Of a stretch of DNA of 20,851 bases, positions 6,244 through 12,521 are shown piece by piece. This stretch comes from a virus. Location: the IMG/VR virus record IMGVR_UViG_3300031669_000287, positions 1 through 20,851 of that record. One strand, written 5' to 3'. The position numbers and the translations under genes were made by a program. The notes under the pieces are model-generated. The model saw only the letters and a program-made list of their open reading frames with translations, was not told the origin of the DNA and did no database searches. The stretch's first letter is position 1; every line of letters starts with the position of its first letter.

Positions 6244-6636
6244 ATGAATAAACACATAATCGCCGGCAACGTCGGCAACGATCCGGAAATCAAAAGACTT
6301 GAATCCGGAATGACAATCGCGAAACTTTCAATCGCGGTGAATGAATTCAAAAAAAACAAAGAAACCGGCGAATCGGAAAAATCGACTTTGTGGCTTAATG
6401 TCGTGGCTTTTGGGCGACTTGCGGAACTTTGCGAATCTTACGTCACAAAAGGAAAAAAGATCCTTGTCGTCGGAAAACTTTCAATTCGTGAATATATCGA
6501 CAAGGACGGCCTAAAAAAATATTTTACCGAAACGATCGCCGACGAAATTGAATTTTTGTCTTCACGAAACGAAGAACAAGAAAACGGATTATCTTCAAAA
6601 GTATTCGAAGAAGGCGAATACGATCTTCCGTTTTAA
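6244..6636 (+). CDS. ssb: single-stranded DNA-binding protein
   Basis: The product is 130 residues. It has the SSB OB-fold pattern: IIAGNVGNDPEIKRLESGMTI, then LSIAVNE, then STLWLNVVAFGRLAELCESYV and KGKKILVVGKLSIREYIDKDG. It ends in the short acidic tail ending DLPF that in bacterial and phage SSBs binds partner proteins. The protein is shorter than many bacterial SSBs because the linker is brief. It coats single strands during phage replication and would work with RecT. It closes the replication block and is followed by a weak hairpin and a new promoter. Confidence 0.95.
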   Translation: MNKHIIAGNVGNDPEIKRLESGMTIAKLSIAVNEFKKNKETGESEKSTLWLNVVAFGRLAELCESYVTKGKKILVVGKLSIREYIDKDGLKKYFTETIADEIEFLSSRNEEQENGLSSKVFEEGEYDLPF

Positions 6637-6642
6637 TCAAAC

Positions 6643-6670
6643 GAATTGAAAAATAATTTCAATTTCTTTC
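6643..6670 (+). terminator. weak AT-rich hairpin after ssb
   Basis: AATTGAAA (6644-6651) pairs with TTTCAATT (6657-6664) around a five-base loop, with a T/C-rich stretch after it. The stem is nearly all A-T, so it would be a weak terminator at best. Its place between the ssb stop and the next promoter is what makes it plausible. Confidence 0.35.
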
Positions 6671-6688
6671 GCAGTTTGTTTTATTTTG

Positions 6689-6715
6689 TTTACATTGCGA
6701 TAGGTTTAACAATCA
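6689..6715 (+). promoter_or_regulatory. phage promoter, copy 2 (TAGGTTTA -7-like box at 6701-6708)
   Basis: The block contains TTGCGATAGGTTTAAC and matches copy 1 (935-961) at all but three positions over about 27 bases. It has the same 28-base distance to the ATG. Here a TTTG lies at 6675-6678, 22 bases before the TAGG box, which fits the spacing known for Flavobacterium promoters. It starts the accessory gene block downstream of ssb. Confidence 0.65.
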
Positions 6716-6728
6716 AAAAAATAGTAAA

Positions 6729-7052
6729 ATGAAGACAAAAAACAATCAATCGACTGAAAATCAAGAAGTTAAAATATTTGACGGATCCGGTTCCGGCCGG
6801 TTTCTTTTAAAAAATCCAATAGGCGGAACAATGAAAGCAATTCTTGAATTGTCAATTTGCAACGAAAGACACCTTCGAAAACCAACAACGGAAATCGTCG
6901 GAAACGAAATCGTCAACACTTGGGAATTCAATTCGATTTCTTGGTCATGTCAAGGAAAATTCGATTCCGTATCTTTCAGATATAAAAAAAGCGAATACAA
7001 TTATAATTCAGCAATTCAACAACTTGAATCGTTTATTAAAAAAAATAGTTAA
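6729..7052 (+). CDS. hypothetical protein, 107 residues, first gene after promoter 2
   Basis: The ATG is fixed by the promoter distance and by the ATGAAGACA start shared with the gene at 975. The product has a polar N-terminus, a beta-rich middle (KIFDGSGSGRFLLKNPIGG, then MKAILELSICNERHL, then WEFNSISWSCQGKFD) and a basic helical end. The folds suggested are beta strands, perhaps a small nucleic-acid- or protein-binding domain. No family recognised. It lies 21 bases before the methyltransferase-like gene and is probably co-transcribed with it. Confidence 0.75.
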   Translation: MKTKNNQSTENQEVKIFDGSGSGRFLLKNPIGGTMKAILELSICNERHLRKPTTEIVGNEIVNTWEFNSISWSCQGKFDSVSFRYKKSEYNYNSAIQQLESFIKKNS

Positions 7053-7073
7053 AAAATCCTAAAAATCGAAAAC

Positions 7074-7730
7074 ATGAAAGAAAAAATTAAATTATTAGAA
7101 CTTTTTGCAGGATCAAGATCCGTCGGAAAAGTAGGGGAAAAAAAAGAAATGCAAGTTTTTTCGGTTGATTGGACTGAATACGAAAATATTGATTTGATTA
7201 TTGATATTGAAGACTTACAAACTTTCGACGTTCCTTTTATTCCTAATATTATTTGGGCAAGTCCGGATTGCAAAACTTATAGTATATCGGCAATTTCTAC
7301 ACATAGGAACGGCCAGGATCCGAAAACACAATACGCTTTAAAATGCGATAACACAAATAAACACTTTATAAATTTGATTAAAGAGTGGTTACAAATAAAC
7401 CCAAAATTAGTTTTTTTTATAGAAAATCCTCGCGGTATGCTTAGACACATGGACTTTATGCAAGAATTTAATCGGCATACAGTTTGGTATTGTCAATATG
7501 GGGACGATCGGGCAAAGCCTACTGATATTTGGACTAATTCAAAAACGTGGATCCCGCGTCAAATGTGTAAAAATTACAAGTACGACAAAGAGGGTAATAT
7601 AATTGATAAACATTGTCACCACGAAAGCGCAAGACGCGGCGCCAAAACAGGTACGCAAGGGAAAAAAGGATCTTATAACAGGTCTTTAATTCCTAACGAA
7701 CTATGTAATGAAATTTTAAACTCCATTTAA
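7074..7730 (+). CDS. cytosine-C5 DNA methyltransferase-like protein
   Basis: The product is 218 residues. LLELFAGSRSVG (residues 7-18) is the SAM-binding motif I. WASPDCKTYS (61-70) corresponds to motif IV, with Cys66 as the likely nucleophile in SPDC instead of the usual PCQ. FFIENPRG (114-121) corresponds to motif VI. CQYGDDRAKPTDIWTN (140-155) and the C-terminal GAKTGTQGKKGSYNRS followed by IPNELC are typical of a short phage family of such enzymes. It would methylate cytosine in phage DNA, perhaps to block restriction or as a first step in modification, and the target is unknown. No separate target-recognition domain is visible. Its codons (AGG, GGG, GTA, GAG, CAG) differ from the rest of the window, suggesting recent acquisition. 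Its leader carries AAAATCGAAAA. Confidence 0.8.
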   Translation: MKEKIKLLELFAGSRSVGKVGEKKEMQVFSVDWTEYENIDLIIDIEDLQTFDVPFIPNIIWASPDCKTYSISAISTHRNGQDPKTQYALKCDNTNKHFINLIKEWLQINPKLVFFIENPRGMLRHMDFMQEFNRHTVWYCQYGDDRAKPTDIWTNSKTWIPRQMCKNYKYDKEGNIIDKHCHHESARRGAKTGTQGKKGSYNRSLIPNELCNEILNSI

Positions 7731-7742
7731 AAAATAACAAAA

Positions 7743-8195
7743 ATGAAAAAAGAATTCTTAATTGACTACAAAGGCGACTTCAATCAAACGGAAACCGACG
7801 AACAAACCGGAAGACAATTCGTTGACGTCTTATCAAATAAATACGGACAAATAAAAATCACCGGAACCGACAAAGATTTGAATTTGTTTCTTTTGGAGGT
7901 TGAAAAAACTTCGCCGAATTTTAAATTGATCGGCGTCACCGATCTTTCGGAAGTTATCGCGATTATAGACGTTCACGAAGAAAAAGCGATTTCCGATTCG
8001 ATCTTTTCGATTCGATCCGATCATGATTCCGAACAAATCGGAACCGCGACCGTTTCTTCAATCGTTCAATTGATCAAAGATTCGGGCGACGACGAAAGCG
8101 AAGTGATTCGATTCTTGACAACCGCCGGCGAATTTCGGACTTGGATCAACAAAGAAGATCTTCAAAAATACATTCAAAAAAATATATTAAAATGA
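7743..8195 (+). CDS. hypothetical acidic protein, 150 residues
   Basis: The product is acidic with mixed alpha and beta character: FLIDYKGDFNQTETDE at the start, KYGQIKITGTDKDLNLFLLEVEK and LIGVTDLSEVIAIIDVHEE in the middle, then an Asp-rich SDHDSEQIG, and a C-terminal helical part with FRTWINKEDLQKYIQKN. Codon use returns to the phage norm straight after the methyltransferase gene. The stop overlaps the next ATG by four bases. I recognise no family. Confidence 0.75.
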   Translation: MKKEFLIDYKGDFNQTETDEQTGRQFVDVLSNKYGQIKITGTDKDLNLFLLEVEKTSPNFKLIGVTDLSEVIAIIDVHEEKAISDSIFSIRSDHDSEQIGTATVSSIVQLIKDSGDDESEVIRFLTTAGEFRTWINKEDLQKYIQKNILK

Positions 8196-8380
8196 AAAAA
8201 ATCTTCAATTTAGAAACTAACTTGAACGGACTTCAATTGACTTTGATTTCAATTCAAGAACAAATGAAATTCGAAAATCAAAAATCTTTGATTTCAGTTC
8301 ATGCCGAAAAAAATGTCGCCGATCTTCAAAACGTCGCCGATCAATTAAAAACAGAAATAAAAAAACACTTTAAAAATTAA
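8192..8380 (+). CDS. hypothetical small helical protein, 62 residues
   Basis: The start chosen is the ATG in the ATGA overlap at 8192. An in-frame ATG at 8141 would put 51 more bases inside the previous gene. The product (MKKIFNLETNLNGLQLTLISIQ at the start) is a single long helix with heptad-like leucines and an ADLQNVADQLKTEIKKHF end, consistent with a coiled coil. No function can be named. Confidence 0.65.
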   Translation: MKKIFNLETNLNGLQLTLISIQEQMKFENQKSLISVHAEKNVADLQNVADQLKTEIKKHFKN

Positions 8381-8383
8381 AAA

Positions 8384-8596
8384 ATGAAAAAAATGAAAAA
8401 ATTATCGATTCGCGGAAAAATTGGATTTCTTCCGTCTTTAGCGATTACCCTTCCGATTCTTTGTTCGATTATCTTGATCGGATCGATTGTCTTTGTTTTG
8501 GCTCGCGTCTTCGCCTTTTTGGGAATACTTGAAGCGCTTGAATTTCAATATCTAAATTTTAAGAATCACCGAATAAATAAACAGATAATAAAATGA
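8384..8596 (+). CDS. small single-pass membrane protein, 70 residues
   Basis: A basic N-terminus (MKKMKKLSIRGK) is followed by a long hydrophobic span at about residues 15-50, enough for one long or two short membrane passes, then a basic tail. A second ATG at 8393 could be the true start, which would remove three residues. The stop overlaps the next ATG by four bases. The shape fits a small phage membrane protein such as a holin, antiholin or superinfection-exclusion protein, but nothing points to one of these. Confidence 0.65.
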   Translation: MKKMKKLSIRGKIGFLPSLAITLPILCSIILIGSIVFVLARVFAFLGILEALEFQYLNFKNHRINKQIIK

Positions 8597-8781
8597 AAGC
8601 AAAAAGAAAAAATGTCGAATTAATTAATTCGCTTTATACTTCGATTCAATATCTTGATTCGCAAATCGCCCAACAAAATAGCATGATCAAAGCAATTCAA
8701 AAAATTGTCGATCGACACGCGGCAAGCAAAAAGAAAATTGAAGATCAAATCAAAGGATTAACAACCGAAGAAAATGATTGA
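8593..8781 (+). CDS. small coiled-coil protein, 62 residues
   Basis: The product is one charged helix with regular hydrophobic spacing (VELINSLYTSIQYLDSQIAQ, then MIKAIQKIVDRHAASKKKIE). It starts in an ATGA overlap with the membrane-protein gene and its end overlaps the next gene by eight bases. The pair, a membrane protein followed by a soluble coiled coil with coupled translation, suggests that the two may work together, as inference only. Confidence 0.65.
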   Translation: MKAKRKNVELINSLYTSIQYLDSQIAQQNSMIKAIQKIVDRHAASKKKIEDQIKGLTTEEND

Positions 8782-9019
8782 TCAAGAACAAATGATCAAG
8801 GTCACAATCGAACCGATTTTCGGAATCGAAGAAGAATATCTTGTTTGGTTTTTTCGATCAATCAATGAAAGATCTTTCGCCGGAATTGCAGACCTTGAAA
8901 AATTGAAAGCGGAACTTTTAACTTTTGTTCAATACAAAAAATTTAACAAAAACGAAGTGAATTCATTTGACATCAAGAAAGAAAGACTTTTAAATTCATT
9001 TGAAGACGTCTTTCTTTGA
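8774..9019 (+). CDS. hypothetical protein, 81 residues
   Basis: The product begins MIDQEQMIKVTIEPIFGIEEE, continues with YLVWFFRSINERSFAGIADLEKLKAELLTF, and has a charged C-terminus. It overlaps the previous gene by eight bases. Mostly helical with aromatic residues and no membrane segment. No family recognised. It ends the run of overlapping small genes, after which 63 bases of A-rich spacer precede the winged-helix gene. Confidence 0.65.
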   Translation: MIDQEQMIKVTIEPIFGIEEEYLVWFFRSINERSFAGIADLEKLKAELLTFVQYKKFNKNEVNSFDIKKERLLNSFEDVFL

Positions 9020-9082
9020 ATATAAGACACTAAAAAGAAAACTAAGTATATACAAACCTAAAATCGAAAAAACACGCTTAAA

Positions 9083-9469
9083 ATGAAGAATTTCGAAGAA
9101 ATAACGAAACCGTTGACGCCGGACGAACAAAATATCGCGGCGATCATTTGCAAACGTTTTAAAAAGAAACCCGGAAAAATAAACATTGTTACGAACAAAC
9201 AAATCGTTCGGGCCTTGAAAATAAAATGTCAAATTGAAATCACCGAACCGCGAATTCGAAAAATCATTCAATTCATTCGATCCGAAGGACTTTTGAACGG
9301 ATTGATTGCGACTTCTTCCGGCTATTGGTTGACGCGAAACGTTGACGAATTGAAATCTTGGATTGATTCAATGATCGAACGAGAAAACGCGATCCGATCT
9401 TCACGTCACGCCGGCGAACGCGATCTTCGATTTTTGATCAATGAAACGGATCAAGGCAAACTTTTTTAA
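9083..9469 (+). CDS. winged-helix-like phage protein, 128 residues
   Basis: The middle of the product (NKQIVRALKI, then ITEPRIRKIIQFIRSEGLLNGLIATSSGYWLTRN in consecutive pieces, about residues 43-103) has the helix, recognition helix and wing order of a winged helix-turn-helix. The tail DELKSWIDSMIERENAIRSS is the helical end typical of this kind of phage protein, which is common in Bacteroidota phages. A DNA-binding regulator of late genes is a fair inference from its place just before the packaging genes. It has its own leader with AAAATCGAAAA (9060-9070). No promoter could be made out in the 63-base spacer. Confidence 0.8.
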   Translation: MKNFEEITKPLTPDEQNIAAIICKRFKKKPGKINIVTNKQIVRALKIKCQIEITEPRIRKIIQFIRSEGLLNGLIATSSGYWLTRNVDELKSWIDSMIERENAIRSSRHAGERDLRFLINETDQGKLF

Positions 9470-9539
9470 TTTGTCCGGAAAAATTACGATCTTTGTTGAT
9501 CCGGCGCAAAAGGAATCGCGCGCAATTAAGCCGATCAAA

Positions 9540-10073
9540 ATGAAGAAAACAACAACGAAGAAGCCGACAAATAAGCCGGTGACAAAGAAAAAAACAACTT
9601 CGACAAGAAGAACAAACGCCGACAAGAAACGGATCGCGAACAAAATTTTCGATCTTTACGGATCCGGCGACTTCACCCTTGAATCTTGTTGTCAAGAAAA
9701 CGGAATCACTTCAAGAACCCTTCACAATTGGACGGATTCGATTTCCGAAATTTCCGCTTCTTTTAAAAAGACAAAAGAAGTCAACGCGAAGTCGAACAAA
9801 GAAAAGGTTCGCGACGTTGCCGTTGACGGCTTAAAAAGATTATTGACCGGCTTTTTCATTGAAGAAGTCGAAGTCGAAGAATTCAAAGACAAGAACGGCG
9901 TTTTAATTTCAACGAAGATCAAGAAGAAAAAGAAATATATTCAACCGGCCGTCGCGGCGATTATTTTCGCTTTGAAGAATACGGATCCGATTAATTGGAA
10001 CGAAGACAAATTCGCGGAACAAGAAGGCGAAGAACAAGTTTTCAATATAGGCGGACAAACCGTTAAATTTTAA
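9540..10073 (+). CDS. terminase small-subunit-like HTH protein
   Basis: From ATG 9540 the product is 177 residues: a Lys/Thr-rich basic tail (about 2-25), then an HTH (about 28-62, IANKIFDLYGSGDFTLESCC, then ENGITSRTLHNWTDSI), then a helical part with VRDVAVDGLKRLLTGF and the end PAVAAIIFALKNTDPINWNE. This order is typical of phage small terminase subunits, which recognise phage DNA for packaging. It lies two small genes before terL. An in-frame ATG at 9441 would add 33 residues and overlap the previous gene by 29 bases. The added part has phage-like codon use, so the longer form cannot be excluded. Confidence 0.75.
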   Translation: MKKTTTKKPTNKPVTKKKTTSTRRTNADKKRIANKIFDLYGSGDFTLESCCQENGITSRTLHNWTDSISEISASFKKTKEVNAKSNKEKVRDVAVDGLKRLLTGFFIEEVEVEEFKDKNGVLISTKIKKKKKYIQPAVAAIIFALKNTDPINWNEDKFAEQEGEEQVFNIGGQTVKF

Positions 10074-10077
10074 TAAA

Positions 10078-10155
10078 ATGATAAACGTCGTTATTTTTTC
10101 ATGGTTTTTCGCTTTGTTCGTTGTCGCTTATATAATAAAACAAAAAAGAAAATGA
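10078..10155 (+). CDS. 25-residue single-pass membrane microprotein
   Basis: A short frame starts at an ATG with a good A-rich leader (taataaaATG), four bases after the previous stop. It begins MINVVIFSWFFALFVVAYII and ends in five mostly basic residues (KQKRK). Its TGA overlaps the next gene's ATG by four bases, the same coupling used by confirmed neighbours, which supports real translation. The hydrophobic span (about residues 3-20) with a positive C-terminal tail predicts one membrane pass with the C-terminus inside. It fills the gap between the terminase-like gene and the next membrane gene exactly. Confidence 0.55.
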   Translation: MINVVIFSWFFALFVVAYIIKQKRK

Positions 10156-10364
10156 AAAATTTGAAACAAAATCAAGAATCATTCGAAAAGTTAAGAAGAT
10201 CAATTTTGTCGGAAGAATTCAAAAATTCAGACCGAAGAAAGAAAAATATAAAACCTTTTTTTATTGGATCGGTGATCGCGATCTTCTTTTTTATTTGGGC
10301 GCTTGGAAAATTGATCGACTTTCTTTTCGTTGGTTTTTTTGAATTTATCAAAATGATTTTTTAA
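10152..10364 (+). CDS. small membrane protein upstream of terL, 70 residues
   Basis: The start is the ATG in the overlap with the microprotein. A longer frame from 10101 would run inside it. Residues 1-34 are hydrophilic and strongly basic. Residues about 36-70 are hydrophobic (FFIGSVIAIFFFIWALGKLI, then DFLFVGFFEF), giving one or two membrane passes at the C-terminus. The stop TAA shares a base with the terL ATG (TAATG). Two small membrane proteins in tandem could be a holin/antiholin-like pair, but no endolysin is nearby. Confidence 0.65.
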   Translation: MKNLKQNQESFEKLRRSILSEEFKNSDRRKKNIKPFFIGSVIAIFFFIWALGKLIDFLFVGFFEFIKMIF

Positions 10365-11641
10365 TGAACGTACTTTTCGAACCGCACGAAAAACAAAAAG
10401 AATATATTGAAGCGATTCTTTCTGATAAATTCCGTTGTTTAATGTACGGCGGCGCGGCCGGCGGCGGAAAGACTTTCGTTTCGCTTGCGGTCTTCGTTTT
10501 ACTTGCGAAAGTTTATCCGGGTTCGCGTTGGTTCGTTGTCCGCGAATCACTTCCGACATTGAAGCGGACGACGATTCCGTCTTTCTTGAAACTTTGTCCG
10601 CGTCAATTTATTCGATCTTATAATCAAACCGATCAAATTGTCACCTTTAGAAACGGAAGTCAATTGACGTTCTTTCCGGAAAATTACAACGCCGATAAGA
10701 ACTTGACAAGGTTTGACGGAATTGAAGCAAACGGATTTTTGATCGAAGAAGGTCAAGAAATAAACCGAAAGACTTTTGAAAAATGTAAACTTCGCGCCGG
10801 GCGTCACATATTGCCGGGCGTTCAAAAGCAACCGAAGCCGATTATTTTGATCACTTGCAACCCTTCAAATAATTGGACGAAGAAAGAATTTCACGAACCT
10901 TTCATCGAAGGCCGGCTTTCAAAAGATTATTTTTATTTAAAAGCGACAATGTCGGACAATCCTTCACTTCCGGAAGACTATCTTGAAGGACTTGAAAACC
11001 TTGACGAAGTCACAAAGGCCGTATTCGTTCGCGGCGATTGGAACGTTCTTGACGTTGATCGTCCCTTCATTTATGCTTTTGACAAGAAGAAGACCGTCTT
11101 CAAAGGCCTTGAACTTGATCAAAGCGAACCGATCATTCTTTCTTTTGATTTCAATGTCGATCCAATTACTTGTATTGCCGGACAATCTTTCGACGGAACA
11201 ATTCGGATCTTGAAAGAATTCCGTCTTCGTAATTCCGATATATACGCGCTTTGTGGTGAAATTTCCGCCGCGTTTGGTGATCATTATTTCATCGTGACCG
11301 GTGACGCTTCCGGAAATGCAAGATCGGCAATGACAAAAGGCGCCTTAAATTATTATACTATTATTCGCGACGAACTTGATCTTTCAAAGGTTCAATTCCG
11401 CGTCCCTTCCGTCAATCCTTCGATTCGGAATTCGCGCGTTCTTTGCAATGCAATTTGTGCAAATCACAAAGACTTCTTGATCGATTCGTCTTGTCATTAC
11501 TTGATCGAAGACGTTGAAAGCGTTGAAGCAACGGAAAGCGGCGATATTGACAAAGGAAAGGACGCGCGGAAAAGTCACCTTCTTGATTGCTTCCGGTATT
11601 TCCTTTGGACTTTTCACAATGACTTCATTAAATTTCGATAA
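10364..11641 (+). CDS. terL: terminase large subunit (packaging ATPase and nuclease)
   Basis: The product is 425 residues. The N-terminal ATPase has Walker A GGAAGGGKT at residues 29-37 and Walker B FLIEEGQEI at about 125-133, with the catalytic Glu at 128 or 129. ITCNPSNNW at about residue 160 fits the coupling motif. The C-terminal RNase H-like nuclease has acidic residues at about 262 (LSFDFNVDP), 313 (VTGDASG) and 407 (KSHLLDCFRY). It cuts concatemeric DNA and pumps it into the prohead. Unusually, no portal gene follows. The next gene is a tail chaperone-like one after a promoter-like sequence. Confidence 0.95.
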   Translation: MNVLFEPHEKQKEYIEAILSDKFRCLMYGGAAGGGKTFVSLAVFVLLAKVYPGSRWFVVRESLPTLKRTTIPSFLKLCPRQFIRSYNQTDQIVTFRNGSQLTFFPENYNADKNLTRFDGIEANGFLIEEGQEINRKTFEKCKLRAGRHILPGVQKQPKPIILITCNPSNNWTKKEFHEPFIEGRLSKDYFYLKATMSDNPSLPEDYLEGLENLDEVTKAVFVRGDWNVLDVDRPFIYAFDKKKTVFKGLELDQSEPIILSFDFNVDPITCIAGQSFDGTIRILKEFRLRNSDIYALCGEISAAFGDHYFIVTGDASGNARSAMTKGALNYYTIIRDELDLSKVQFRVPSVNPSIRNSRVLCNAICANHKDFLIDSSCHYLIEDVESVEATESGDIDKGKDARKSHLLDCFRYFLWTFHNDFIKFR

Positions 11642-11679
11642 TTTTTTGACGATCAATTCGGTTTGAAATTCGAAATTTG

Positions 11680-11687
11680 TATCTTTA
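11680..11687 (+). promoter_or_regulatory. Bacteroidota-type -7 box (TATCTTTA) for the tail genes
   Basis: AAATTTGTATCTTTACG at 11673-11689 is very close to the -7 region seen before many Bacteroidota genes (TAnnTTTG). It starts 40 bases before the ATG at 11720, in one of the few intergenic gaps of the packaging and tail block. The nearest TTTG upstream (11662-11665) is only 14 bases away, too close for a standard -33 box. Confidence 0.5.
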
Positions 11688-11719
11688 CGAAAAATTAATT
11701 GAAAAACAAAATCGAAAAA

Positions 11720-12301
11720 ATGAAATTATTCAAAAGAAAAAAAGAACAAAAGCCGGCTTCAAAACATGAACTTCGTGAAATATATACAAGTGAAGACGGT
11801 TCAAAATGGTTTGAATTTCTTCAACCAATGAACACGCCGGCAAAGCGCGCGATCGCGGCCGAAGTCGCGACAAGGTTCGCCGACATGAACGTCACAAAGG
11901 CAATACTAAAAGAATTAATTCAAGGAATGAAGGGACACGCCAACAAAGGCGACATTGTTTCCTTGTTTGGTATTCTTGCCGAAATCGAATTTCGTCTTGA
12001 TTTTATCGGCGAAGAAGAAACGCTTCTTGAACTTGCGTCAACTTACTTCTTGATTGAAGGCGAACCGGCGGACGATTTGTCCGAAGAATGGACGAATAAA
12101 AAGAAAACAATTTTGAAGAACGACACGGCGGCGCGCGATTTTTTTTTGTCAAGGGCCTATCTTTTCACAACAAAATTTTCGGAATTATCCGGGCGCGATT
12201 TTCAAAAGTATTTGAAGGAAAACCGGGAAAACGCGGAAAGGATCAATCGCTTCTTGTCGGCGTTCACGTCGGGCGATACATTGAAGACATCAATCTCTTG
12301 A
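11720..12301 (+). CDS. tail assembly chaperone-like protein (first of two frames)
   Basis: ATG 11720 is preferred over TTG 11699, which lies close to the promoter box. A leader with AAAATCGAAAA is just upstream. The product is 193 residues: a basic start (MKLFKRKKEQK), then YTSEDGSKWFEFLQPMNTPA, KRAIAAEVATRFADMN and a helical body with LFGILAEIEFRLDFIGEEETLLELASTYFLIEGE. I recall similar proteins before tape measure genes in Bacteroidota phages. Its place directly before the tape measure gene, followed by a small gene in the -1 frame, fits the lambda G/GT type of chaperone pair. These proteins hold the tape measure protein during tail assembly and are absent from the virion. A T9 run at 12139 could cause frameshifting. 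Confidence 0.75.
   Translation: MKLFKRKKEQKPASKHELREIYTSEDGSKWFEFLQPMNTPAKRAIAAEVATRFADMNVTKAILKELIQGMKGHANKGDIVSLFGILAEIEFRLDFIGEEETLLELASTYFLIEGEPADDLSEEWTNKKKTILKNDTAARDFFLSRAYLFTTKFSELSGRDFQKYLKENRENAERINRFLSAFTSGDTLKTSIS
12139..12147 (+). other. candidate -1 ribosomal frameshift site (T9 run)
   Basis: Nine T's lie in the chaperone-like gene, phased as T TTT TTT TTG, which meets the X XXY YYZ rule for -1 slippage. The -1 frame is open from 12100 (just after a TAA at 12097) through to 12504, so slippage here would join the first frame to the second. No downstream pseudoknot was identified by eye. The run could also simply be a Phe-Phe-Leu coding stretch. Confidence 0.35.
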
Positions 12302-12306
12302 ATCAA

Positions 12307-12507
12307 ATGATTTGCGAAAGCCGTCCTTCCGAAGTTGAACACCTTGAAAGCATGACCGTAGAAAATTATTATTCAACGGTGAACACATGGCTTCGAATAA
12401 TTGACGAAAAAAACGCGGCTATTGAAGGCGCCGGAAAAGGTTCAAGAACAAAAGACAAGGACGTCAAACGTTCAATGTCCGCGAAAAGAACTTCTTCAAC
12501 AAACTAA
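12307..12507 (+). CDS. second tail-chaperone-like frame (GT-type extension or separate small protein)
   Basis: The frame is open upstream as far as 12100, so it can be read as a -1 extension of the previous gene or alone. For separate translation, TTG 12298 overlaps the previous stop (TTGA) and ATG 12307 follows. From ATG 12307 the product is 66 residues: MICESRPSEVEHLESMTVEN, a helical segment with YYSTVNTWLRIIDEKNAAIE, and a basic Ser/Lys-rich tail. The MTVENYYSTVNTWLRIIDEKN part resembles the short helical T domain of tail chaperones by position and style. It ends 14 bases before the tape measure start. Confidence 0.6.
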   Translation: MICESRPSEVEHLESMTVENYYSTVNTWLRIIDEKNAAIEGAGKGSRTKDKDVKRSMSAKRTSSTN

Positions 12508-12521
12508 AAAAAATTGAAATT

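Noticed and set aside
9471-9515. GATCTTTG at 9489-9496 (one change from TATCTTTG) considered as a promoter for the terminase-like gene
   Set aside because: The first base of the TA pair is wrong and the nearest TTTG is only 14 bases upstream, so the match is not better than chance in this DNA.
11699-11719. TTG start giving seven more residues on the gene at 11720
   Set aside because: It lies only 12 bases after the -7-like box and covers the AAAATCGAAAA leader, while the ATG has the usual position behind it.
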